Below, piece by piece: positions 17,578 through 25,485 of a stretch of DNA of 64,000 nt (its first letter is position 1; each line of letters starts with the position of its first letter). Under the pieces are notes generated by a model that saw nothing but the letters and a program-made list of their open reading frames with translations, did not search any database and had not been told where the DNA came from. Source of the stretch: Ga0077560 sp046330435 (GTDB lineage Bacteria > Actinomycetota > Thermoleophilia > Miltoncostaeales > Miltoncostaeaceae); assembly GCA_046330435.1 (NCBI GenBank), contig JAXLST010000005.1, positions 124,001 through 188,000 of the forward strand, read 5' to 3'. The translations under genes and the position numbers were made by a program.

Positions 17578-18801
17578 GTGCGGCTCCTGTGGATCGGCAC
17601 GTACGAGCGGGACTACCCGCGCGGCCGGGTGCTGCGCGAGGGCCTGCGCGAGCTGGGCCACGAGGTGGTGCAGTGCCACCGGCCGGTGTGGGAGCGCACG
17701 ACCCACAAGGCCGGGTCGTTCCTGCGGTTGCCGTCCCTGGCGGGCTCGGGTGCGCGGTACGCGGCCGGCTGGGCGGGCCTGCTGCGCGAGGAGCGGGCCG
17801 CCGGGCCCGCGGACGTCGTGGTGGCCGGGTACCCGGCGCAACCCGACGCCCTCCCCGCGCACCTGGTCGCCCGGCGCCGGGGGGTGCCGCTGGTCGCGGA
17901 CATGATGATCGCCTTCGGCGACACGCTGGCGGGCGACCGCGGCCGCGCGGGCGGCGCCGCGGCCCGGGCGCTGGTGGGGCTCGACCGCTCCCTGGTGCGC
18001 GCCGCCGACCTGCTCGTCGCCGACACCGCCTGCAACGCCGAGTGGATCGTGCGGAACCTGGGCGCCCGGCCGGACCGGGTGGCGGTGGTGCCCGTGGGCG
18101 CCGAGCCGGAGGTGTTCGCCCCCGCCCCGGAGCCCCCCGGCCCGCCCGTCGCGCTGTTCGTCGGCAAGCTCGCGCCGCTGCACGGCCTGGGGGTGGTGCT
18201 GGCGGCGGCCCGCATGCCGGGCACCCCCGCCGTGACGATCGTGGGGGACGGCCAGCTGGGCGGCTGGCTCGCCGACGAGCTCGCGCGCGACCGCCCGCCG
18301 GGCCTGGAGCACGTGCCGTGGATCCCGTACGCCCGCCTGGGGGAGGCGCTCGCGGCGTCCCACATCTGCCTGGGCGTGTTCGGGGGCAGCGACAAGGCCG
18401 GCCGGGTGGTGCCCAACAAGGTGTGGCAGGCCATGGCGGTGGGGCGCCCCGTGGTCACCGCCGACACGCCGGGCGTGCGCGAGGTCCTCACCGACGGCGT
18501 GGACGCGCTGCTGGTGCCGCCGGGCGACCCCCGGGCGCTGGCCACGGCCCTCGCCCGCCTCGCCGCCGATCCCGCGCTGCGCCGCCGGCTGGGGACGGCG
18601 GCCCGGGCCCGCTACCTGGAGCTGGGCGCCCCGCCCGTGGTCGCGGAGCGCCTGATCTCGGCGATCCGCGCGGTCACCGCCTCGGCGAACGCGTCGGCCG
18701 CCGCCGGGGCGAGCGCCACGAACAGCGAGGGCTCCACCAGCTCGAGCTCCAGCACCACCGGGTCGCCGCCCGGCCCGGGCACGACGTCCACCCGGGCGTA
18801 G
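17578..18801 (+). CDS. GT4-family glycosyltransferase with read-through tail
   Basis: A 407-residue GT-B enzyme. MRLLWIGTYERDYPRG opens the acceptor half. VALFVGKLAPLHGLG and GGSDKAGRVVPNKVWQAMA form the donor half. The recognisable fold ends near residue 367 (VVAERLISAIRAVT). The remaining roughly 40 residues are low-complexity Ala/Ser/Thr/Gly and lie antiparallel to the 3' end of the ATP-grasp gene at 18612-19505. The tail looks like translation through the opposite gene until a chance TAG at 18799, not a domain. GTG 17578 follows the GT2 stop by three bases. Confidence 0.85.
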   Translation: MRLLWIGTYERDYPRGRVLREGLRELGHEVVQCHRPVWERTTHKAGSFLRLPSLAGSGARYAAGWAGLLREERAAGPADVVVAGYPAQPDALPAHLVARRRGVPLVADMMIAFGDTLAGDRGRAGGAAARALVGLDRSLVRAADLLVADTACNAEWIVRNLGARPDRVAVVPVGAEPEVFAPAPEPPGPPVALFVGKLAPLHGLGVVLAAARMPGTPAVTIVGDGQLGGWLADELARDRPPGLEHVPWIPYARLGEALAASHICLGVFGGSDKAGRVVPNKVWQAMAVGRPVVTADTPGVREVLTDGVDALLVPPGDPRALATALARLAADPALRRRLGTAARARYLELGAPPVVAERLISAIRAVTASANASAAAGASATNSEGSTSSSSSTTGSPPGPGTTSTRA

Positions 18802-19505
18802 AGCGGGACGGGCCCCGGCACCGCGGCCAGGGTGGCGGCGGCCAGGGCGCGTTCGGCGGCGGTGGGCTCCCGGGCGGAGATGTCCTCCTCCAGGTAGATG
18901 CCGCCGACGACCTCCCTGGGGCCGGCGAGCATCGGGCCCTTCCGGAACGCATGGGTGAGCCGGCCGTCCACGTGCACCAGGCCCGTCTCGCCCAGCGCGT
19001 CGACGCCCTCGAGGTAGGGCTGCACCATCGCGGTGCGCCCGGTGGCGTGCAGACGCGCCACGTGCGTCCGTGCGGCATCGGGGTCCCCGAACCGCAGGGC
19101 GTCCATGGACCCCGCGCCCACCGACGGCTTCACCACCACCTGGCCGTCCGGGATCGCCACGTCCTCACCCGGCGCGGCGAACGCCGTGGGCACGGTGGGC
19201 ACCCCGGCCGCCGCGAGGTCGGCGAGGTACCGCTTGTCGAGCGCCCAGGCGACCAGGTCGGGCGGGTTCCACAGCGGCGCGACGGCCGCGGTGGCCCGCA
19301 CCCAGGCGAGGAACGCCTCGTGGCGGTCCATGTAGTTCCACGGGGAGCGCAGCACCACCGCGTCGAACGCCGTCCACGGCACGGACGGGTCGTCCCAGGA
19401 GGGCAGCTCCGCGGCCGCGCCGCGGGCGCCCAGGGCGCGGGCCAGAAGGGGGAGATCCTCGTCGTGGTCCCGCGCGGCGTCACAGGTCACAAGGGCAACG
19501 CGCAC
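18612..19505 (-). CDS. ATP-grasp domain protein (RimK/DcsG-like)
   Basis: A 297-residue protein. The N-terminal pre-ATP-grasp region contains FDAVVLRSPWNYMDR, the SxWDY/NY element of glutathione-synthetase/RimK-like ATP-grasp proteins such as DcsG. The core has VVVKPSVGAGSMDALRF, MVQPYLEGVDALGE, YARVDVVPG and LELELVEPSLF, which supply ATP and metal contacts. The substrate is unknown. The gene is antiparallel within a plus-strand glycosylation cluster. Its last 190 bases overlap the 3' end of the GT4 gene, and its start at 19505 diverges from a methyltransferase gene. The coding-like character of the overlap favours this strand. Confidence 0.85.
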   Translation of the reverse strand: MRVALVTCDAARDHDEDLPLLARALGARGAAAELPSWDDPSVPWTAFDAVVLRSPWNYMDRHEAFLAWVRATAAVAPLWNPPDLVAWALDKRYLADLAAAGVPTVPTAFAAPGEDVAIPDGQVVVKPSVGAGSMDALRFGDPDAARTHVARLHATGRTAMVQPYLEGVDALGETGLVHVDGRLTHAFRKGPMLAGPREVVGGIYLEEDISAREPTAAERALAAATLAAVPGPVPLYARVDVVPGPGGDPVVLELELVEPSLFVALAPAAADAFAEAVTARIAEIRRSATTGGAPSSR

Positions 19506-19553
19506 CCGCCCAGCCTACCGCCCGCCCGCGGGACGGGCGTCTATGGTGCAGGG

Positions 19554-20324
19554 GTGTCCCGCCCGCCGGTCCACGTTGAGGCCCACACCTGGGGCGACGC
19601 CCCCGAGCTGTACGGGCCGCGGCACGACTACCGCGAGTCGCTGGTGATGCGGCGGGTGCGGCGCATCGCCGTGACCGGCGGCCGCGCCCTGGACGCCGGG
19701 GCCGGGGCCGGCAGCCTGGCGGCCAGGCTCGCCGCCGCGGGGTACCGCGTGACCGCGGTGGACGGCAGCCCGGCCTTCGCGGAGCGCCTGGCCGCCACCA
19801 TGGCCGCGGCCCCCGGCGGGCCGCACGAGGCGCTGCACGGCGACATGACGGCCCTGCCCGTCCCCGGCGGGGCGTTCGACCTGGTCACGTGCTGCGAGGT
19901 GCTGGAGCACCTGGAGGACGATGCCGCCGCGGCGCGTGAGCTGTTCCGGGCGCTGCGGCCCGGAGGGTCGCTGCTGGTCACGGTCCCCGCCGGCCCGGGG
20001 CGCATGGACTGGACCGACGAGTGGGCCGGGCACTTCCGCCGCTATGACGCGGTGGGCCTCGAGGGGCTGCTGCGGGTTGCGGGGTTCGGCGCCGTGGAGG
20101 TGCGCGGGTGGGGCTTCCCCGTGACCGGCCTCTACCACCGCCACGTCTACTCCCGGATGCTGCGCCGCCGCCTGGACCGCGGCGAGGAGGGCCTGGGCGG
20201 CGCCGCCGGCGGGGCGACCGGCCTGGCTGCGCGGGTCCTGCGGGGCCTGCTGGAGATCGACACCCCGTTCACCGGCCGCTTCCCCGGGTGGTTCGGCCTC
20301 ATCGCCACCGCGCGGCGCCCGTGA
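19554..20324 (+). CDS. Class I SAM-dependent methyltransferase
   Basis: A 256-residue methyltransferase. ALDAGAGAGSLAARLAAAGY is motif I (about residues 44-64). VTAVDGSPAF is post-I. FDLVTCCEVLEHLEDD and LRPGGSLLVTVPAGPG complete the fold. The N-terminal YGPRHDYRESLVMRR resembles methyltransferases acting on lipid- or sugar-linked substrates, but no substrate can be assigned. GTG 19554 is chosen for its position after a short G-rich ribosome-binding stretch. The stop overlaps the next gene as GTGA, so this starts the second transcription block of the envelope cluster. Confidence 0.85.
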   Translation: MSRPPVHVEAHTWGDAPELYGPRHDYRESLVMRRVRRIAVTGGRALDAGAGAGSLAARLAAAGYRVTAVDGSPAFAERLAATMAAAPGGPHEALHGDMTALPVPGGAFDLVTCCEVLEHLEDDAAAARELFRALRPGGSLLVTVPAGPGRMDWTDEWAGHFRRYDAVGLEGLLRVAGFGAVEVRGWGFPVTGLYHRHVYSRMLRRRLDRGEEGLGGAAGGATGLAARVLRGLLEIDTPFTGRFPGWFGLIATARRP

Positions 20325-21253
20325 CCGACGGCGGCGCGGCCGCCGCCCCGCGCCGGCGGGGCCTGCGGCGCACGGCGGGGCTGCTGGCGGGTGCCCTGGC
20401 CCTGGCGTTCCTGGCCTACGTGCTGGTGGACGGCTGGTCCGCGGTGCGCGAGCGGGACTGGGACCCGGACTGGGCGCTCCTCGCGGCGTGCGCGGCGGTG
20501 CTGGTCGTGTTCTACCTGGCGAGCGGCGCCGGCTACCTGGGGGTCTTGGAGGCGTTGTCGGAGCGCCGCCCGCCCCGCCGCCGCATGCTGGCGATCTGGG
20601 CGCTGTCGCTGCTCGGCCGCTACGTGCCGGGGTCGGTGGTGATGGTGGCCGGGCGCATGGAGCTCGCCCGCGACCGCGGCGTGCCGCGCCGCGTGACCCT
20701 CACCGCGATCGTCTACGAGCAGGCCCTGGGCGTCGGCACGGCCGCGGCCGCCGCGGCGGCGTGGGTGCTGGTGTACGGCGATGTGGGGCCGTCCTGGGTG
20801 TCGTGGCTGGTGGTGGCGCTGCCCCTGGGGCTGGTGCTGCTGCACCCCCGCGTGATGGGGCCCGCCAGCTCGTGGGCGCTGCGCCGGGCGCGCCGCGAGC
20901 CGCTGGCCCGGCTCATCCCGCCCGGCCGCGTCCTGCTGCTCGCCGGGTGGTACCTGCTCACGGCGGGCCTGCTGGCCCTCGGGATCTGGCTGTTCGTGCG
21001 CGGGCTCGCCGGCCCCGAGGTCGGATCGGTGCCGTTCGTGGGCGGCGCCTTCCTGTTCGCCTTCGCGGTCTCGATGCTGGCCGTGGTGGTCCCCTCCGGG
21101 CTGGGGATCCGCGACGGGGCGTTCGCCCTGGCGCTGTCGCAGCACGTGCCCGGCGGCGTCGCCGTGGCCCTGTCGGTCGGCTCCCGGCTCGCCCTCACCG
21201 TGGTCGAGGTCGCGGTGGTCGGCGCGACGCTCCTCGCGGCGAGGCGCGCGTGA
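20321..21253 (+). CDS. UPF0104/LPG-synthase-TM (flippase-like) membrane protein
   Basis: A 310-residue integral membrane protein with about seven to eight helices. SLLGRYVPGSVVMVAGR, LTAIVYEQALG, and the C-terminal VVVPSGLGIRDGAFALAL match the lysylphosphatidylglycerol synthetase TM region/AglD family. Such proteins are associated with moving or modifying lipid-linked molecules. In a cluster with a polyprenyl-phosphate sugar synthase it may flip a lipid-linked sugar; that is inference. It overlaps both neighbours by GTGA. Confidence 0.82.
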   Translation: MTDGGAAAAPRRRGLRRTAGLLAGALALAFLAYVLVDGWSAVRERDWDPDWALLAACAAVLVVFYLASGAGYLGVLEALSERRPPRRRMLAIWALSLLGRYVPGSVVMVAGRMELARDRGVPRRVTLTAIVYEQALGVGTAAAAAAAWVLVYGDVGPSWVSWLVVALPLGLVLLHPRVMGPASSWALRRARREPLARLIPPGRVLLLAGWYLLTAGLLALGIWLFVRGLAGPEVGSVPFVGGAFLFAFAVSMLAVVVPSGLGIRDGAFALALSQHVPGGVAVALSVGSRLALTVVEVAVVGATLLAARRA

Positions 21254-22770
21254 CCGGGGGCACCGAGACCCGTCCGCCCGTGCCCGCCCGCCGCCCGCCG
21301 CGCCGGGTGTGGGACCGCCCCCTGCTGGCGGTGTACGGCCTCATGGGGCTGTACGGGGTGGTGTTCACCTGGCTGGCGCTGCGCCGCTACGAGGCGTTCT
21401 GGACCGGCCGCTTCGACCTCGGGAACATGGTGCAGGCCGTGTGGGCCAGCGCCCACGGGCACCCGCTGGAGGTCACCAACACCGCCGGGGTGCAGTTCGT
21501 GCGCCTGGGGGCGCACGTGGACCCGATCCTCGTCGCCTTCGCGCCGCTGTGGCGCATCTGGCCCGACCCCCGGATGCTGCTGGTCGCACAGGTGGTGATC
21601 GTGGCGTCCGGCGCCCTGCCGGTGTTCTGGCTGGCCCGCCGGTGGCTCGCCGACGACCGCCTGGCCGTGGCGTTCGCGGCCGTCTACCTGCTGTACCCGC
21701 CGGTGCAGTGGCTGGTGGTCACCGAGTTCCACCCGGTCGCGCTGGCCGCGCCGCTGCTGCTGTTCTGCGTGTGGGCGGTGGAGGAGCACCGGCCCTGGTG
21801 GCTCGCGGTGTGCGCGCCGCTGGCGGCCCTCACCAAGGAGCAGGTGGGCCTGTCGCTCGCCCTGCTCGGGGTGTGGGCGTTCGTGCGCCACCGCCGCCGG
21901 TGGACCGCGGCGCTCCTGGTGGCCGGCGGCACCGCGTGGACGGCCTTCTGCGTGGCGGTGGTGATCCCCCACTACTCGCCCACCGGCGGCAGCCCGTTCA
22001 TCAACCGCTACGCCGACCTGGGCGAGAGCCAGGCCGAGGTCGTGAAGACCCTGGTGACCCGGCCGTGGGACGCCGTGGAGGTCGCCCTGAGCTGGGGGCG
22101 TTTCACCTACGTGCTGGCCCTGGTGCTGCCGCTCCTGCTGCTGCCCTTCCTGGCGCCCCTGCTCGCGCTCGCCGCCCTGCCCGACCTGGGGCTCAACCTC
22201 CTGGCCCAGTACTGGCCCCAGTACTCGGTGCAGTACCAGTACACCGCGACGATCATCCCGTTCCTCATGGCCGCGGCGATCCTGGGCCTGGCGCGTCTGC
22301 GCGCGCGGCGCCTGCCGGCCCCGGCGGCGCGTGCGGTGGCCGCGTCCGGCCCCATCGCCGTGCTGCTGGTGTGCGCCGGGATCGCCGCGGGGTGGTCCCA
22401 GGGGCCCCTGCCGTTCTGGCGGCATGTCCCGGGCGGATCCACCTCCCGGGCGCAGGAGTACACGGTGGATCATCACGCGCGGGTGCAGGCCCGGGCGGTG
22501 GCGCTCGTGCCGGACGACCCGGACGTGGTGGTGTCGGTGAGCAACCTCATGGGCGCGCGGGTCTCGGCGCGGCGGGTGGTCTACACGTGGCCCGTCGTGA
22601 AGGACGCCGACTGGGTGCTGGTCGACGAGCGCCGCCCGTTCCTGGCCGACCGGATCTCCACGCGCGACCACCGGCTCCTGGTGGCGTCGCTGCGCGCCGA
22701 CCGGCGCTTCCGGGTGGTGTTCGAGGAGGACGGCGTCCTGGTGTTCCACCGCGTGGGGCCCGCACGGTGA
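21250..22770 (+). CDS. DUF2079 membrane protein (GT-C-like)
   Basis: A 506-residue polytopic membrane protein. FDLGNMVQAVWASAHG near the N-terminus, AHVDPILVAFAPLWRIWP, EFHPVALAAPLLL and ALTKEQVGLSLALLG are the conserved loops of the DUF2079 family. That family has a GT-C-like topology with acidic residues in the first external loop. The soluble C-terminus (about 420-506) is alpha/beta. A polyprenyl-phosphate-sugar-dependent glycosyltransferase function is plausible given the neighbours but not demonstrated for the family. The start GTG overlaps the preceding stop. Confidence 0.85.
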   Translation: MTGGTETRPPVPARRPPRRVWDRPLLAVYGLMGLYGVVFTWLALRRYEAFWTGRFDLGNMVQAVWASAHGHPLEVTNTAGVQFVRLGAHVDPILVAFAPLWRIWPDPRMLLVAQVVIVASGALPVFWLARRWLADDRLAVAFAAVYLLYPPVQWLVVTEFHPVALAAPLLLFCVWAVEEHRPWWLAVCAPLAALTKEQVGLSLALLGVWAFVRHRRRWTAALLVAGGTAWTAFCVAVVIPHYSPTGGSPFINRYADLGESQAEVVKTLVTRPWDAVEVALSWGRFTYVLALVLPLLLLPFLAPLLALAALPDLGLNLLAQYWPQYSVQYQYTATIIPFLMAAAILGLARLRARRLPAPAARAVAASGPIAVLLVCAGIAAGWSQGPLPFWRHVPGGSTSRAQEYTVDHHARVQARAVALVPDDPDVVVSVSNLMGARVSARRVVYTWPVVKDADWVLVDERRPFLADRISTRDHRLLVASLRADRRFRVVFEEDGVLVFHRVGPAR

Positions 22771-23213
22771 CGGCCCGCACCGCCGCCGCGGCCGCCGCCG
22801 CCGCGGCCGTCGTCACCGCCGTGGGGCCGCTGCTGGGCTGGTTCCGGTTCCGGCCGTCCGGCGGGGACGTGGCCGTGTCCGGCCTGGACGCCTCGGGCGC
22901 CCTGTGGGTGGTCGCGCTGCTGGGCGTGGTTGCGGCGGGCCTCGCGGCCGCCTTCGTCCGCCGCCCGCTGCCGGAGGCCGCCCGCGTGGTGGGCGGGGCC
23001 CTGGCCGCCCTGGGCGCCGTCGCGGCGGCGTGGAGCACGTGGGTGGCCGCGCGCGCGTCCGTGGAGCTGTCGGCCGGGTCCGGGACCGACCGCATCGTGT
23101 TCGACCTGGAGCCGCAGCGCCTGTGGCCGGCGGTGGTGACCCCGCTGGCGGCGGCCGTGGTCGCCGCGGCGGGCCTGGTGGTCGCCCGTCCCCGCCTGCG
23201 GTGGCCGTGGTGA
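22767..23213 (+). CDS. Small membrane protein of unknown function
   Basis: A 148-residue protein with four hydrophobic segments in a two-plus-two arrangement: an alanine-rich first helix, WVVALLGVVAAGLAAAFV, then two more. Between helices one and two is a short loop (FRFRPSGGDVAVSGLDASG). Before the last helix is another loop with ASVELSAGSGTDRIVFDLEPQ. The spacing resembles small Trp-rich actinobacterial membrane proteins, but I do not recognise a family. It overlaps the DUF2079 and PIG-V-like genes by GTGA on both sides, so it is probably part of the same membrane system. Confidence 0.7.
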   Translation: MTARTAAAAAAAAAVVTAVGPLLGWFRFRPSGGDVAVSGLDASGALWVVALLGVVAAGLAAAFVRRPLPEAARVVGGALAALGAVAAAWSTWVAARASVELSAGSGTDRIVFDLEPQRLWPAVVTPLAAAVVAAAGLVVARPRLRWPW

Positions 23214-24352
23214 GGGAGGGCCTGCGCACCCCGCTTGCCGCGTGGGCGGCGTCCCGCGCCCTGGTGCTGGGCCTGGCGGTGGCCGGATCGCTGCTGTGGG
23301 GGCCGCCCGAGCGCGGCGTGGCCGACAGCGTGCCCCGTGCGCTGTCCCTCCTCGGCGGCTGGGACACCACCTGGTACCTCGACATCGCCGCGAACGGCTA
23401 CGACACGTTCACCCCGCTCGTGGGCACCTTTTTCACGAACTTCGCCTTCTTCCCGCTGCTGCCCGGGCTCATGGCGGCGGCGTCCGCCGCGGGGCTCAAC
23501 CCCTTCGCGGCCGCCCTGGTGGTGTCCAACCTCGCGTTCCTCGGTGCGCTGCTGGGCGTGCACCGCCTGGGACGGGCCCGGTTCGGGGAGCGGCGCGCCG
23601 CGCTCGGCACCTGGGTGGTCGCCCTCGCCCCCGTCTCGGTCTACGCCTCGCTCGCCTACACGGAGGCGATCGTCCTGGCGCTGGCCGTCGCCGCGGCGCT
23701 GGCGGCGCTGCGGGGATGGTGGCTCGCCGCGGGGCTCATCGCCGCGCCCGCGGCGCTGTCCCGCCCGCCGGGCTTCCTGGTGGCGGTCCTGGTCATCGCC
23801 CTCGCCCTGACCTCCGACGCCACCCTCGCCGTGCGCCTGCGCCGGGCCGTGATGGGCGGCCTGCCTGCCGCGGCGGCGCTGGTGGGGTTCCTCGCGTGGA
23901 TGCAGGCCGAGCGCGGCTCGTGGCGGCTGCCGCTGGACGCGCAGGCCGCCTGGGAGCGCGGGCCGGTGGGCGTCGGCCTGGTCACCACGCTCCCGGGGGA
24001 GGTCGTGGACGTCCTGGGACGGCTCGTGCACCCCGCCACCGCGACCTGGACGGCGACCGTCCGCGACGTCGGGTTCACGGTGCTCTACGCCCTGCTGCTG
24101 TGGCGCCTGCGCCGCATGGCGGGCACCTGGCGCGACCCCTGGGTGGTGTTCAGCGCCCTCTGCCTGGCGCTGCCGTTCTCGAGCGGCAGCTTCACGTCGA
24201 TGGCCCGCTTCGGGCTGCTCGCGTTCCCGCTGGCGTGGGCCGCGGCCGACTGGATCGCCGCCGGCGGCGAGCGCCGGGCCCGGGGCACCGTCGTGGTCTC
24301 GGTGGCGGTGACCGCGCTGCTGGTCGCCCAGCTGGTCATCCGCTCCCCCTAG
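23210..24352 (+). CDS. PIG-V/Gpi18-like mannosyltransferase
   Basis: A 380-residue GT-C-type membrane protein. GGWDTTWYLDIAANGYD in the first external loop and FFPLLPGLMAAASAAGLNP match the PIG-V/Gpi18-like family. LAYTEAIVLALAVAAALAALRGWW and LSRPPGFLVAV follow. Family members use a polyprenyl-phosphate-mannose donor on the outer membrane face. The GT2 synthase at 16615 could supply that donor. It ends the plus-strand cluster. Its TAG at 24350-24352 is shared, through the palindrome CTAG, with the stop of the convergent gene at 24349-25197. Confidence 0.85.
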   Translation: MREGLRTPLAAWAASRALVLGLAVAGSLLWGPPERGVADSVPRALSLLGGWDTTWYLDIAANGYDTFTPLVGTFFTNFAFFPLLPGLMAAASAAGLNPFAAALVVSNLAFLGALLGVHRLGRARFGERRAALGTWVVALAPVSVYASLAYTEAIVLALAVAAALAALRGWWLAAGLIAAPAALSRPPGFLVAVLVIALALTSDATLAVRLRRAVMGGLPAAAALVGFLAWMQAERGSWRLPLDAQAAWERGPVGVGLVTTLPGEVVDVLGRLVHPATATWTATVRDVGFTVLYALLLWRLRRMAGTWRDPWVVFSALCLALPFSSGSFTSMARFGLLAFPLAWAAADWIAAGGERRARGTVVVSVAVTALLVAQLVIRSP

Positions 24353-25197
24353 GGGCCCGCCACCTCGCACTCCACGGGGTCGTGGTCCGAGACCTCGACC
24401 TCGGCCCCGCCCACGCGCGCCCGCCGCCGCGCCGGATCCCACACGCGCTCCGGCGCGACGACCCGCAGCCCGCGCACCAGGATCCGGTCGATGCCGACGC
24501 GCCGGTCCGCGGGCGGGCCGCCCAGCCCGGCGTCGTGCAGCAGGGCCATGAGGGGGTCCGCTGGTCCGGCGTTGAGGTCGCCGCCCAGGACCACGGGGCC
24601 GCCGCCGGCCCCCAGCCAGGCGGCGAGCCGCCGGAGCTCCAGCTCCCGGTGCCATGGGACCCGCGCGCCGTGCAGGTGCGCGCAGGCGAACGTGCACACG
24701 GTGCCGTCGGGCAGGGCGGCGTCCACCGCCACGGCGCGGCGGGGCTCCGACAGCCAGCGGCGGATCTCCCGTGGGTTCCGGTCCCGGCGGCGCAGCGCCT
24801 GGGCCAGGACCTCGCGGGACGGGTTGAGGCGCAGGGCGCGGGCGGGGCCCGCCGGTCGCAGGCGCGGGCCCAGGAGCAGCACGTTCGCGTTGCCCTCGTG
24901 GGTCTTCCACAGGTCCGGGGCGGCCGCCCCGAGGCGCCCGCGCAGCCGCACCCCGCCCACGTGCGGCCCGGTGAGGACGGTCCACCCCCGGGCGGCGCCC
25001 GCCCCCGCGGCCAGGGCGGGGACCGCGAGCGGCGGCACCTCCTGCAGCATCACCGCGTCGGCCCCGGCCTCCGCCAGCAGCGCCGCGACCTCCGCGGTGT
25101 GCTTGCGGTTGAGATGCGTCAGCCCCTCGGCCTCCCGCCCGCCGGAGTCGCGGCAGTGGAAGACGTTCCAGGTGAGGATCCGGACCGGTCTCGGCAC
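24349..25197 (-). CDS. Endonuclease/exonuclease/phosphatase (EEP) superfamily protein
   Basis: A 282-residue EEP-fold protein. ILTWNVFHCRD is the metal-binding N strand. DAVMLQEVPPLAV carries the Glu ligand. FACAHLHG contains the catalytic His. VLGGDLNAGPADPLM is the GD-x-N motif. EVSDHDPVECEV is the final D-H pair. All active-site residues are present, so it should be an active metal-dependent phosphodiesterase or phosphatase. Whether it acts on nucleic acid, lipid or inositol phosphate is not clear. No signal peptide is visible. GTG 25197 is the most likely start, just before the first strand. Confidence 0.85.
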   Translation of the reverse strand: MPRPVRILTWNVFHCRDSGGREAEGLTHLNRKHTAEVAALLAEAGADAVMLQEVPPLAVPALAAGAGAARGWTVLTGPHVGGVRLRGRLGAAAPDLWKTHEGNANVLLLGPRLRPAGPARALRLNPSREVLAQALRRRDRNPREIRRWLSEPRRAVAVDAALPDGTVCTFACAHLHGARVPWHRELELRRLAAWLGAGGGPVVLGGDLNAGPADPLMALLHDAGLGGPPADRRVGIDRILVRGLRVVAPERVWDPARRRARVGGAEVEVSDHDPVECEVAGP

Positions 25198-25239
25198 CGG
25201 ATGAGCTTCGCACAGGGACGTGCGGCCACTTGCGCCGGG

Positions 25240-25264
25240 ACGATCCCGCACGGCACGATCCCGC
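25240..25264 (+). repeat. Ten-base direct repeat upstream of a small membrane-protein gene
   Basis: ACGATCCCGC occurs at 25240-25249 and again at 25255-25264, a 15-base period. It ends two bases before the ATG at 25267 in the divergent promoter region shared with the EEP gene. It could be an operator or just local duplication. Confidence 0.4.
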
Positions 25265-25266
25265 GG

Positions 25267-25485
25267 ATGCCGAGCCTCAGCCCCACGGGCGCGGCGGGAC
25301 CCCGCATCCCCGGCTCGTGGTCGGTCGCCTACTGGGTCGCCGCCGTGCTCCTCTACGCCGCCCTCGGCACGCAGCTGCCGCAGGCCGTGTTCCTGGGCTT
25401 CTGGCAGTGCACCCCGTACCTGCTGTTCTTCCACTGGTTCCGCCCGCGGCTGCTGGGCGTGATCGCCCGGGGGCGCACCGCGTGA
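25267..25485 (+). CDS. Small membrane protein of unknown function
   Basis: A 72-residue protein with two closely spaced hydrophobic stretches (SWSVAYWVAAVLLYAALG and QAVFLGFWQCTPYLLFFHW). A basic C-terminus (RGRTA) follows. I do not recognise the family. Its stop overlaps the next start as GTGA, so it is translated together with the metal-dependent hydrolase-like membrane protein and may be its partner. The start ATG is two bases after the direct repeat; no strong Shine-Dalgarno sequence is visible, so start choice is moderate. Confidence 0.55.
   Translation: MPSLSPTGAAGPRIPGSWSVAYWVAAVLLYAALGTQLPQAVFLGFWQCTPYLLFFHWFRPRLLGVIARGRTA

Noticed and set aside
14872..18363. Long minus-strand open frame of 1163 codons
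   Set aside because: It is antisense to the M28-like, GT2 and GT4 genes, has low-complexity Arg/Gln/His composition and no domain.
22547..25213. Long minus-strand open frame across several plus-strand genes
   Set aside because: Composition is that of a GC-rich antisense shadow; the plus-strand and 24349-25197 genes have clear motifs.
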